64,000 nt of DNA, taken from Tellurirhabdus bombi. GTDB lineage: Bacteria; Bacteroidota; Bacteroidia; Cytophagales; Spirosomataceae. Of the stretch, positions 45,325 through 54,200 are shown one piece after another (within the stretch, counting starts at the first letter, position 1; every line of letters begins with the position of its first letter). The translations under genes and the position numbers were made by a program. The notes beneath the pieces were generated by a model. It did no database searches, was not told the DNA's origin, and was given only the letters and a program-made list of their open reading frames with translations. The DNA is taken from assembly GCF_021484805.1 (NCBI RefSeq), contig NZ_CP090557.1:4228001-4292000 (forward strand), given 5' to 3'.

Positions 45325-45723
45325 CTACGCTTTAATAAGCTTTGTGACTTTAAAGACCAGGCTCAGGGTTAGACCCACGATGGCCCCAAGGCATCCCCAC
45401 ATTACATCCATCCAGCTAAAATTTCGACCAGCGATAGCTAGCTGACCAACTTCAGCCAGAATAACAAGGCCCATTAAACTTATGCAGGCAATCCCCCACC
45501 CGTACCTTGTTACCCGAGAAGCTTCTAGCCACAACCCAACCAACAAGCCCAAAACCACAAATGGAACCCCCGTTCTAAGATCCAAATTATCTTCGGCATC
45601 GGCCCAATTTGCTAACCATTTTGGAAGAAACCATAAATGGCCCATCCTGGAATCTGGTATCCAGCTCAAATAAAACACTAGAAAAATACTCAGCAAGGAT
45701 AATAAAATGATGAGTAGGCGCAT
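45325..45723 (-). CDS. VanZ-like membrane protein
   Basis: 132 aa, four hydrophobic helices. VanZ-family signs are the first-helix LVFYLSWIPDSRMG and the third-loop AEVGQLAIAGRNFSWMDVMWGCLGA (an E-x-x-Q then D-x-x-x-x-x-x-G pattern typical of VanZ-like domains). The prototype raises teicoplanin tolerance, but most family members have no known function. Could be host gene or phage cargo. Confidence 0.75.
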   Translation of the reverse strand: MRLLIILLSLLSIFLVFYLSWIPDSRMGHLWFLPKWLANWADAEDNLDLRTGVPFVVLGLLVGLWLEASRVTRYGWGIACISLMGLVILAEVGQLAIAGRNFSWMDVMWGCLGAIVGLTLSLVFKVTKLIKA

Positions 45724-45800
45724 CGACCAATAAATAGAGTGTTAGAATAAAGGCGATTCAAGGAAAGACCTAACTGCTTTGCGGATTAGCTTCAAAGAAA

Positions 45801-46007
45801 CTAGCTCTCCCCAATTTTAATATAGGCCTTCCAACAGGCATTACAACGGTACAATCGATTTGGGACAAAGAATAAAGCATTCTTTATCAAAGAATTCCGG
45901 GGGATACGGTCTACCGAGAACTGTTCGCCGCAATATGGGCATGACTTTTTAGTAGTAAACCTTCGGGAAAGAGTAAGAATATTAAAAATAACGGCTAAGA
46001 TTTTCAT
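45801..46007 (-). CDS. Small zinc-ribbon protein
   Basis: 68 aa from ATG 46007. A CPYC pair near residue 22 and a CNAC pair near residue 57 form a probable four-cysteine zinc ribbon; the N-terminus (MKILAVIFNILTLSRRF) is hydrophobic and then basic. No closer family recognised. Followed leftwards by the VanZ-like gene after 77 bp. Confidence 0.55.
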   Translation of the reverse strand: MKILAVIFNILTLSRRFTTKKSCPYCGEQFSVDRIPRNSLIKNALFFVPNRLYRCNACWKAYIKIGES

Positions 46008-46149
46008 GAACGTTAATATTTTTATGCGGAAGCATTCAAATATATCCACTTGCAGGTGAGAAGCTTGACCGCGCAATCATGTTCTTTCTTTAAGCTCACA
46101 AATTCTTATGATTGTTACAGTTTGATACAAACTGGTTACTTAAACAAAA

Positions 46150-46180
46150 AAAAGCCCGACCGCAAGGCAGCCAGGCTTTT
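46150..46180 (-). terminator. Second terminator behind the phage operon
   Basis: AAAAGCC (46150-46156) and GGCTTTT (46174-46180) enclose a GC-rich inner region; on the minus strand the stem is followed by an U run of eight or more (plus-strand A run 46146-46153). Confidence 0.7.
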
Positions 46181-46240
46181 CATTCTCATGTAGTTAAATA
46201 ATCTTCAGCCGCTAAAGTACGTTTTTGCTGAACATATAAA

Positions 46241-46270
46241 AAATCCCGCCAGCAACGCCAGGCGGGATTT
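46241..46270 (-). terminator. Strong terminator of the phage late operon
   Basis: AAATCCCGCC (46241-46250) and GGCGGGATTT (46261-46270) form a perfect 10-bp stem with a 10-nt loop; on the minus strand it is followed by a U run. It is 46 bp past the last operon stop at 46316. Confidence 0.88.
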
Positions 46271-46315
46271 AAGTACTGTTTACTTAGTAAAGAATTGATC
46301 AGCAAAATTAAGACT

Positions 46316-46654
46316 TTACTGATTTTTGTGAAGCATCTCCCTCATCCATTCTTTCAGATCATCAAACTTTTCGTTTAAGCCCAGAAAGCCCGTTTGCATG
46401 CGGTCGCGGATCTGGTGAATGTCTTTCTTGAATAGCTCTTCAGTAGTGGACTGACGAAACTTTAGTTCGGCAATTTCGCCCTCCATGTTACGTTGCTTTT
46501 GTTCCAGGCTGTCCACTCGGGCACGGAAAGCCTCTTCCTGCTTTTCGGCGGCTTTGGTGTCTTTGCCAATGGTTCGGGACCAGACCAGGCCAGCCACAAA
46601 AAGAATCGTCTGAATCACCATGGCCACCAGAATCTGGTCGGTGTATTTGTTCAT
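46316..46654 (-). CDS. Membrane-anchored coiled-coil phage protein
   Basis: 112 aa. One N-terminal membrane helix (ILVAMVIQTILFVAGLVW, about 8-25) and a long charged helix with heptad pattern (KAAEKQEEAFRARVDSLEQK and on to the end). Last gene of the late operon, just beyond the lysis genes. This layout occurs in phage inner-membrane accessory proteins such as spanin or holin regulators; the precise role is unknown. Confidence 0.65.
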   Translation of the reverse strand: MNKYTDQILVAMVIQTILFVAGLVWSRTIGKDTKAAEKQEEAFRARVDSLEQKQRNMEGEIAELKFRQSTTEELFKKDIHQIRDRMQTGFLGLNEKFDDLKEWMREMLHKNQ

Positions 46655-46742
46655 TTGTACGGTGAGTTAATCGCTCGGCTACCCATCCCAGGCCTGCACC
46701 AACCAGCAACGCCAGCGCGGAGGCAAAAAGGGCACCTAGCAT
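46488..46742 (-). CDS. Possible small membrane ORF overlapping its neighbours
   Basis: 84 aa. Its ATG (46742-46740) overlaps the stop of the DUF5675 gene as ATGCTAG, the usual sign of translational coupling. The first 25 residues are one hydrophobic helix (GALFASALALLVGAGLGWVA). From codon 30 on it overlaps the coiled-coil gene in another frame, and that part looks like frame shadow. Either a genuine short membrane protein with a non-conserved tail, or chance in the 81-bp gap. Confidence 0.35.
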   Translation of the reverse strand: MLGALFASALALLVGAGLGWVAERLTHRTNEQIHRPDSGGHGDSDDSFCGWPGLVPNHWQRHQSRRKAGRGFPCPSGQPGTKAT

Positions 46743-47161
46743 ATGGTGATGTAAATCTTTTCCTTTCCAGAGACGGCCGTTAGTTTCTTCATTAAAGCGG
46801 CGAATGCTTTCCGGCTTTCGGTGATGCTGTTACCGCTCCGCCCGGTACCAACCAGGATGCAGCCCTCAGTATCCTCGACCGTGTTGCCCGGATGAATCCG
46901 AACTCCGGAAAACCCCGGCACATCGATCAGAAGTGGAAGGATTCGTTTGAAGCGGTTCGAATAGGTGAGCGCTACCTGGTAGGTGCCTAGCGGAATAGCT
47001 GTTTTGCCGTACACCTTTAGCTCTTTGATTTCCGACAGGGGCATGGTTTGACGCAGGCCTCGGCTGACGTCTTCCAGGGTGTGGCATTCAAAGACGCCAT
47101 CCACCCAAAGCCGACCCAGTGTTGCACTGGGTTCGACTTCGCGGGGCAGTTTCAGGTTCAT
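46736..47161 (-). CDS. DUF5675 family protein in phage lysis cassette
   Basis: 141 aa. Motifs of the family: a VDGVFECHTLED segment near 20, GKTAIPLGTYQVALTYSNRF in the middle and GVRIHPGNTVEDTEGCILVG near 85-104, which carries His-Pro-Gly and a late Cys and recalls L,D-transpeptidase-type active sites. No signal peptide. Found in phage lysis regions of Bacteroidota and Proteobacteria, so a cell-wall role is likely but unproven. It overlaps the holin-candidate stop by 4 bp (ATGA). Confidence 0.75.
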   Translation of the reverse strand: MNLKLPREVEPSATLGRLWVDGVFECHTLEDVSRGLRQTMPLSEIKELKVYGKTAIPLGTYQVALTYSNRFKRILPLLIDVPGFSGVRIHPGNTVEDTEGCILVGTGRSGNSITESRKAFAALMKKLTAVSGKEKIYITIC

Positions 47162-47457
47162 TGGCCGATTGTGTCTTTGTGCTTTTCAGAAACGGCCCCG
47201 AAAGCGACAGTTAGTTTGGAGGCCAGGGCGGCACCGGCAGCCATAAAACCCACGGCCTTGATGATGGCATCAATGTAGGGCGGCATGGTGATGTTGCGCT
47301 CGGTAAGCGTAGCGGCATATTCCAGAAGCGCCGGATAGGCTACCTCCGAAGCCAAAAACAAGGCGATGAGAACACGGGAGAGCTTTTTGAAAAACGACGG
47401 GCTTTCGGTTTTGAGGCGAATAATAACAGTGTGAAAGAATGCGATTAACTTTTTCAT
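47158..47457 (-). CDS. Holin candidate
   Basis: 99 aa with two hydrophobic helices (about 29-48, LIALFLASEVAYPALLEY; and about 64-88, AIIKAVGFMAAGAALASKLTV), a basic N-terminus and a charged short C-terminus (SEKHKDTIGQ). Size, topology and position between the spanin-like and DUF5675 genes support a holin. No family assignment by motif. Confidence 0.6.
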   Translation of the reverse strand: MKKLIAFFHTVIIRLKTESPSFFKKLSRVLIALFLASEVAYPALLEYAATLTERNITMPPYIDAIIKAVGFMAAGAALASKLTVAFGAVSEKHKDTIGQ

Positions 47458-47498
47458 ATACGGTGGTTTTAAATGGATCGCCGAAGCGATGGTTGCGA

Positions 47499-47972
47499 TT
47501 ATTTGCGGGTAACACTAATTCGGAAGAACCGGGAGAACAGAAACGCAATGGCCATGAGCACCACGACCGCCGCCAGGGCAATAGTGGAATACATCCAGCT
47601 TTGTGCCTTGCGTTCGGCGGATCTGAGCAGCCCCGGATCTACGCCGATGTAGGTGGTTTTTACCGGCACCTCGACGGTTTTGTTGATGTAAATCGTGTCT
47701 CCCTGGCACTCGGCCTCGGCGGTCGTTTCGGCCTGGCGCTTGGTGATCGTGAGCGTAGCCCGCCCCTGCTTGACAGTGCGGGTGAACGGGGCGGCATCGT
47801 TGCGGTAAGCCAGGACAACCGAATCTTTCTCAATTCGGATCGTGTCGCGGACGGTCACGCGGAGGGTGTCGGTGACCTCTTTGCCATACTTGCGAACCAG
47901 GCGCTCGTAAGGCTTGCAGGAGACTCCTGCTACTAGAATCAGCAGCAGGAGCCCGTGAGTGATCCTTCGCAT
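47499..47972 (-). CDS. Unimolecular-spanin-like lipoprotein
   Basis: 157 aa from ATG 47972, coupled to the upstream stop as TAATG. The N-terminus is a lipoprotein signal (LLLLILVAGVSC, lipid Cys near residue 19). The periplasmic stretch is polar with beta-strand and helix potential (VTVRDTIRIEKDSVVLAY, ATLTITKRQAETTAEAE). A C-terminal membrane helix (STIALAAVVVLMAIAFLF) and a short basic tail close it. An outer-membrane lipid anchor plus inner-membrane helix in one protein is the layout of u-spanins such as T1 gp11, which fuse both membranes in lysis. Function inferred from topology and place. Confidence 0.6.
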   Translation of the reverse strand: MRRITHGLLLLILVAGVSCKPYERLVRKYGKEVTDTLRVTVRDTIRIEKDSVVLAYRNDAAPFTRTVKQGRATLTITKRQAETTAEAECQGDTIYINKTVEVPVKTTYIGVDPGLLRSAERKAQSWMYSTIALAAVVVLMAIAFLFSRFFRISVTRK

Positions 47973-50900
47973 TATAGTACCGTCGCTTTCGATCCTTCGC
48001 AGAGCACCCAGTCCAGCCAAGCGTGGTCACCGCCACCCGTTTTGTAAAAGATTCGGAGTGTTCGACTAACACCAGTCCCGAACAATGCCTCAGAAGGCAT
48101 CTGAAAGGTAATGGCTATCGTCCGCCCTCGGTAGTGGCGCGTATTGGCCAATACGTCCGGTGCGGTGCCGTGGTTGCCCCCATCGTTTACCCAGCTCCCG
48201 TCCGCCCGTAGGCCCAGGTACGTCGCGTTTCCGAATAGCTGCACACTTATGCCCGTGGCCTCCCCAGGAATCGCCCCGACCAGCGTGTAGGTCTTACCCG
48301 CGTAGGTACCGTCGAAATTTCCCGCCGCCTGCGCGTAAGCCTGGTTCGAATTGACCGTGGTGACATTCGAATTGTACTTCTCCGAATAGTTGTTGTTCAC
48401 CACCGTACCCACGATTGAAAACTCCCGAATATCGACTTCAGTCGTATTCTGAAGCCGGTACATCCCGAAAAAGCCCGCCTGTAAGGGTTTATAGATTTCC
48501 TTTCCAATCGCAACCGACTTGACGAGCTTGCCATTGACGCTCTCCACGTACCGCTGGCCAAGGTTGACTTTCTCAACTGGTACTTCCCCGGTAACCGTCG
48601 CGCTCGGTATCATGTCCCGGAGCTTATCCAGGGATCGTCCTGGGATACAAGCAAAATCCGTTGGGGTCATGTAGAAGCCGTACAACCTGGTTGCCGAAAG
48701 GGTAATCAGCGGGTAGGCTCCGCCGACTGCCTCGACCGTAAAGTGAGCAATCATGGGCGTGTCTGACTCATTTTTCACCGAAAAGCCGCTCGTGACGGGG
48801 TGTATTGGCGTGAATAATTCGTCCTTGACGTACTGGTTGAAGACGGCGCTGTTCGAGTTGGTATTAATCCGTACCGAGGCGGTACCTTTCCCCAGCACCA
48901 GGGTTATGACGAACCGAACGGGGTTGCCCGCGGCGTTGCTGATATTCCCGCCGAAGTTATTGAAGAGAAAAGATGCATACGGTCCGTACGTGTCCGACGT
49001 AGCGGCGGCAGCAATCTGGTTATTCGGCTCGGGCAGATAATTAACTTCTTCGCTCGATGCCCAAACCGCTTCATTTTCACCCGTGGCGGCCAAAGTTGAG
49101 ACCCCAATATTTCGGTACGTATTCAGGGCTCCGATTGTATTTTTGAGCGTCCGCTGAACGCCTACGAGTCCGATTTGGCTTTCGGCGTAAAGTTTCGTGC
49201 TAGTCACCAGGGCGGTCCGGGGTTTGTTGTTGAGCAAGGATACCTCGAACGCATCGCCCTGCCGCCCGGAGGGAACAACGGCCGTTTCGGTGTTGAGCAT
49301 CTCTCCCTCGATGGCGTTCCCCACCTCGGTGGGGTGGATCAGATCACCGGTGAAGGCTCCCGTATTGATGTTGAGCGAAGTAACGGTGTAGTTTTTCCGT
49401 AGCAATCGCTCCAACTCGACCAGATTACTGGTCAATAGGCCTGACTTGCCGTGTACGTCCAGTACCGTCACATTCGTTTTTCCCCGTTGATCGAGCAGCA
49501 ACTGGCGATGCTTGAGAAAATTCGAATAACTAGGGCTTGCTGGCATAGACATATGCCCGCCCATTTCCACAATGATAATGAGCTGAATATTCAGCTCCTG
49601 GCATCTTCGAACGATGTATTCGATACCGGGTTTGTAGTAGAGATCGAAAAAGTCAGCTTGCCGACCCGCATCGTTAACAACGTGATGCAGAAAAACCTGC
49701 TTGGGCAAAATGGCCGAATTAAAGCCGAATGCCGCGTCGATGCCGTTCCAGCCGATAATGGGAATACCGTCTAGCTGTTTAGGCGTACCGTCCGGATTTA
49801 ATTCCTTACCCTTTAGCGTCAGAAAGTTATTGATGGCTGAGCCTCCATAAGAACCGTCTACCAGATGAAGGCCGGGCTTATCCTGGCACGCATCCTGCGA
49901 TTCGATATACACCGTACCGACTATGTTCTTAATCTCGATGGTATGCATGCCAATACTTGGCCAGGTAAGTGTTACCTCTTGTCCGTAGGCCTGTGTACCA
50001 GCACAGTTAACCGTCTGCTTCAGCACGCCGTCCGCCCACACCTCGAAGGTTCCGCCCCCTACCTCTTTCGAGTAGCGGAGCACGTAACGCTTCATGTAGT
50101 ACTGGAATTTCAGCGCCTGAGAGCCGACCTTACTGGCCAGCCGGGAGAAAACGTGCCCACCGTAAACCTGGTAATCCCAGCCTAATGAAGCGTATGAGCC
50201 GCCCGTACTGCCCAGATGTATGGTTCGGTTTCCCGAATCACCGAACTGTTTGACCAGACTGGCATAGAAGTGCTTGCCTGCCGAGTTGGTGTTATTCAGA
50301 ATACTGGTACCAATAAGCCGAACCTCGACTGGCCCCTTGGCGGCAAACTGGGTGATGGCATTAAATGCGCCTAGAGTCTGGGTTTTTGAGGCAGTGACCT
50401 GCTCGACTGAGGCCGACAAACTGGTGGCTGCACTGGTGGCTATACTGCTCGAATTTGCGGCGCTGGTGGCGCTGGTAGCCGCTTCACCGGCTTTGGTGGC
50501 GGCAGTACTGGCTGATCCTGCTGCATTAGTCGCAGAGGTTGCGGCTTCACCCGCTTTGGTGGTGGCTGTTGAAGCCGCAACCTCCGCACTGGTGGCGTAC
50601 CCCTGCGCTTCAGCAGCTTTCTGTGCGGCACCGGTTGCACTGGTAGCGGCCTCCCCCGCTTTGGTGGTCGATGTGGTAGCGGCCCCGGTCGCTACCGAGG
50701 TGGAATTAACAACCGTTACCCGGTCGGCCCGTACCTCATCCCGGAGCGCGGACAGTTCGGTCGTAATCGTCCCCGTGTCCCCTTTCGGTCCCCGCTCTCC
50801 CTTCGGCCCAATGCCGACCGTTGTAATGACCACCGGCACATTGACAATACCGTTGTTGATGGTAACGGGGAGCTGGTAATTATTCAGAATCGCATTCTGA

Positions 50901-51259
50901 AAGGAGAACCGGATCGTGCCCTGGGCGAAGGTTCGGCCGTTGTAGGAGGCCTGGTAGGCATACACACCCGTACCGAGCTGCGCGGACTGCCAGGGCGTGA
51001 TGGTAAAGGTTTGGGTGCGGCCATTGACTACCCGACTCGGCTGCAAGCTGCTCGGCAGTTCGGTGAAATTAGGCGTGTTGATCTGGCCCAATTTGAGCAT
51101 AACGAGCTGGCCAGAGAGCCAGCTACTCAGCGTGTTTTCGTAGGAGATATTGGCCGTGTCGCCAATGGGAAACACGTAATTGTACTTCTCGCCAGTTTGG
51201 GCGAAGGCACCCAGACTGAAGGCAAACAGAAAGAACCAGATACTTAAGAGCTTTTTCAT
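47972..51259 (-). CDS. Giant secreted-type phage appendage with collagen triplets, coiled repeat and SGNH domain
   Basis: 1095 aa from ATG 51259, chosen because it begins a clear Sec signal peptide (MKKLLSIWFFLFAFSLGAFA/Q). Then a beta domain, a short collagen-like stretch (GPKGERGPKGDTG, about 151-163), an Ala/Thr/Ser-rich coiled region (about 193-288) with three near-exact TKAGEAATSAT units, and an SGNH-hydrolase-like domain (about 310-670: GTSILNN with Ser at about 319, HHVVNDAG, DLIHPTEVG with Asp/His at about 639-642). The C-terminal 400 residues are beta-rich. Fibre plus esterase suits a receptor-binding protein deacetylating surface glycan. A signal peptide on a phage fibre is unusual. 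Confidence 0.7.
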   Translation of the reverse strand: MKKLLSIWFFLFAFSLGAFAQTGEKYNYVFPIGDTANISYENTLSSWLSGQLVMLKLGQINTPNFTELPSSLQPSRVVNGRTQTFTITPWQSAQLGTGVYAYQASYNGRTFAQGTIRFSFQNAILNNYQLPVTINNGIVNVPVVITTVGIGPKGERGPKGDTGTITTELSALRDEVRADRVTVVNSTSVATGAATTSTTKAGEAATSATGAAQKAAEAQGYATSAEVAASTATTKAGEAATSATNAAGSASTAATKAGEAATSATSAANSSSIATSAATSLSASVEQVTASKTQTLGAFNAITQFAAKGPVEVRLIGTSILNNTNSAGKHFYASLVKQFGDSGNRTIHLGSTGGSYASLGWDYQVYGGHVFSRLASKVGSQALKFQYYMKRYVLRYSKEVGGGTFEVWADGVLKQTVNCAGTQAYGQEVTLTWPSIGMHTIEIKNIVGTVYIESQDACQDKPGLHLVDGSYGGSAINNFLTLKGKELNPDGTPKQLDGIPIIGWNGIDAAFGFNSAILPKQVFLHHVVNDAGRQADFFDLYYKPGIEYIVRRCQELNIQLIIIVEMGGHMSMPASPSYSNFLKHRQLLLDQRGKTNVTVLDVHGKSGLLTSNLVELERLLRKNYTVTSLNINTGAFTGDLIHPTEVGNAIEGEMLNTETAVVPSGRQGDAFEVSLLNNKPRTALVTSTKLYAESQIGLVGVQRTLKNTIGALNTYRNIGVSTLAATGENEAVWASSEEVNYLPEPNNQIAAAATSDTYGPYASFLFNNFGGNISNAAGNPVRFVITLVLGKGTASVRINTNSNSAVFNQYVKDELFTPIHPVTSGFSVKNESDTPMIAHFTVEAVGGAYPLITLSATRLYGFYMTPTDFACIPGRSLDKLRDMIPSATVTGEVPVEKVNLGQRYVESVNGKLVKSVAIGKEIYKPLQAGFFGMYRLQNTTEVDIREFSIVGTVVNNNYSEKYNSNVTTVNSNQAYAQAAGNFDGTYAGKTYTLVGAIPGEATGISVQLFGNATYLGLRADGSWVNDGGNHGTAPDVLANTRHYRGRTIAITFQMPSEALFGTGVSRTLRIFYKTGGGDHAWLDWVLCEGSKATVL
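50440..50680 (-). repeat. Internal DNA repeat encoding TKAGEAATSAT units
   Basis: Three near-identical units (GCTTTGGTGG then C/G-rich context on the plus strand, encoding TKAGEAATSAT and linkers) recur within about 240 bp of the fibre gene. Such short in-frame repeats let fibre length vary by slippage or recombination. Confidence 0.6.
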
Positions 51260-51263
51260 ATAG

Positions 51264-54200
51264 TTAACGGGGGTTGGTATGCTTAGTTGAAACACGAGAG
51301 GCCAACCCTCCGGCGGTTTTCCGGATGGGTTGGCGAGAACGTATATTTTTACGGGTTCGGCGCGAAGTCAGGGCGGCCAGCAGGATCAAAGCCATCCACT
51401 CGCCCGCATCGTTCTTGATGTAGCGGAAACGGGGCTTTCCATTGCTGATCCACCAGTTGTACAGATTGCCTTTAAACTCCGAACTGTTGTTCTGGTAGAC
51501 GTTCGGATCAAAGGTGTAGGTGTGCGTCGGCGCTCCACTGGCTCTAGTTTCACCTCCCCGAATGCGCCCGTACTGCCGGGCCGTTTCCAGGGCCAGATTC
51601 CAGGCTGCACCCGGATAAGCCCCGCCATCCTGATCCTGACACTGGGCGAGGAACGTAATGTGCTGCCCACCCGCCCCCTTCCAAGCCGCCACCGCTTTTT
51701 GGGCCATAGCATAGCCGTTCTCGCTGCCTTCTACCAGACCATTCGAACCGGCCTGCGAGGCGGTATAATAGTCCTGCTCCGTTGCCGAGGGAGCCGCCGG
51801 GTCGTTGGCCGAAAGGGAGTGCGCGGCCGCGAAAGCCCCATCCCATTCCATATTATAAGACGGCGCGGGATTCTTCTTCAAGTGAACGCGAATGGTTACC
51901 CCGGGGAACCGAGATGCCAAACCGTTGCGTACAATCTTAAGGAGCTCAGGGGTGTCCCAACTGCCTACGTACTGCCCGCCGCCTTCCATGCACTGGCCAA
52001 TGTCGAGGAAGATCGGAAGGCCCGGCATTTCCGAGTAAACCGCTGCGGCCTGCAAGAGCAGGTAATGTCCCAGCGTCTGCACCCGGTAATTCATGAAGCC
52101 CCGGTTCTGCCCCTGCGTTAAAACGTACCAGGTGTTGTCGCGGTTGACCGAGGGAAGCTGCGCCCCGCCGCCTAAATTGTAATAATTGTTATACCCCTGA
52201 CGAACGACTTCGTGAAAGTCGCCCCACATGGGAAAATAGATTCGTTCCCCGTTCTCTTCGATGTAATGGCCCAAATCCCCCGCCAGCTGTGCCTCTTCGT
52301 TCTGGCCTCCGCCGATGAGAGCATACGTCAGCGTTCCATTGGCGTGGTAAGGCTTATACAGGCTGGCCAGGTGCTTGACGAAAGCGTACTGTTTGACGGC
52401 CGGGTTATTTTGATCACTTAGTCCGCCCGGTTGCAGGGCCTGCACCGAATACTCATAGTGTGGCACTGAGCGGTTAAGGCCAACCGAGAGGTTGCCGTCC
52501 CACGTCCGCTGGCACTGGTCATCCGTGTAGAAGCCGGTTTTCTCGTGGTTGTTGCGGAGCGGTACCGGTCTAAAGCCCATCTTGAGCCCATTCGACTGCG
52601 CCCAATCCATAATGCCCGTCAGCTGCGCCGCCCGGGCTGAACTCCACACGCCGGGAGAGGTCTCCCACTCCGGCCAAAACTGGCTGAGTGCGGCTCCCAC
52701 TTTCACCTCGGCATGCGCCCCGTTATCGGTAGCCGCTGCCTTGAACTGACCCAGCGCAGAGGTGTGCTCCGCAATGTTGTTGTTATTCAAATAATACGTC
52801 AGGGCCATGTCCGGCAGGACATATCCGCTAACCGAACTTGTCGGTGAGGTCGGCGGCGTGACTACCGGCGGCGTGGTCGCCGGAGGCACGTTCGCGGTGG
52901 CACCAACCAGAACCGCCGAAATGGCATTGCCTTCCAGCGGTACGTCGATGGTCTTGCCGTTGCCGAGTTGGACCGTGATGGTTTTTATGTTCCACGGATC
53001 ACAGAAGAAATCCACGGCGACAACGGCCTGCTTCCCATTGGCGGGGTTGGAATACACCTCCACGATGGGACGGCAATAAAAGGCCGAAGCCGCCAGTCCC
53101 ATGCCGTTGGAGGGCGGGCTGAAGGTTTGCCCCTGCATGCTATACGTGGCGTGACTCCAGATCGGATAGTCATTACCCAGGTGCGCCAGAATCTTGACCG
53201 CTTTCCGGTAGCCATGAAAATAGCTGTCATAGCCGATGTAGGGAAAACGCGGGCGGGCGGGTCCGTTCGTGTAGGAGAAGTTGCCCCCGGTACCCGGTTT
53301 GGGGATAATCTGGGAGTGGCTCGGATCATCGGACGGATTGATGGCATTGGGATCATCGATGGCGTTGTGATGATCGGCCCACATGAGAAACCCGTTCCCT
53401 TTGAGCGTATGCTGCAAAGTAATCCACTCCTGACCAATCAGGTCGGGAATGCCCCCGGCAATGCGGCGCACGGTAACGTTAGTCGCTTTCAGATCGTACT
53501 CGGTGGCATCCCAGCGGGCCGAACCCGGCGTTTCCAACCACGGCCAGCCAAAGCCAATAATGTAGCGGGTGGCGTCCTGCTTGAGCTTGATTTCAAGTTT
53601 AAGGGCGGTGCGAATGAAAAAATCCGGATCGCCCGGGTCATCGGGATAAATTTGGTTCAGAAAATCGATGCCCGCCTGGTGGAACGAGGTGATGCCCCAG
53701 CGAAGCTGAAAGAAGGGATCATCCTGCCCATTTGGGTCTTTGCGGGGGTTGCCGTTCCAGTAGTGCTGGTAATTTGCATGCAGGTAGTTGCGGCCTTCGT
53801 TGGGGAGTACGAGTTGCACGTTTTCCCCATAACCCGGGGTGACCATGCGATTCGGGTAAAGCTGCTTCAGCTTGGCCACAAAGCCCAGATAACCGGGTGA
53901 GATGTTGGGCACGGACGTTGAGGCGGGGTTGCCCTCGCTGATCTGATCCACCCAGATGGGGTAATTGTGGTTCGAGAAGTGAGACGCTGCCTGTTGGCCC
54001 TGTTCGTAGGTGGGTGACGGATGGTCGTCGTAGATGACGGGCCCCAGGTAGTCCGCCCCGTTCATCATCTCGTATTTGAACTGCCAGCCGTTGGGAATCT
54101 GGAAAATCTCCCTTGTGTTGCTCAAGGGTCGTTCGTTGCGGCTCCGGGCTTCGGTGAACTTCCAGCCGCGATTTTCCAGGTCTGCCTTGGTAGCCTTCCC

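Larger units (their letters stand above)
46008..46315. other. Gene-free stretch at the end of the phage late operon (308 bp)
   Basis: No protein frame is supported here. It contains two terminators for the leftward phage operon (46241-46270 and 46150-46180) and, nearer 46010-46130, AT-rich sequence that should hold the promoter of the zinc-ribbon gene. I cannot point to a clear TAnnTTTG box in it. Confidence 0.5.

Noticed and set aside
51330-52121. 263-codon plus-strand frame
   Set aside because: Antisense to the same phage gene; no start context and no domain.
52968-53900. 310-codon plus-strand frame, the longest antisense frame
   Set aside because: Lies entirely inside the 1151-aa phage gene; repetitive Gly/Val/Arg pattern comes from the biased codon use of the sense strand.
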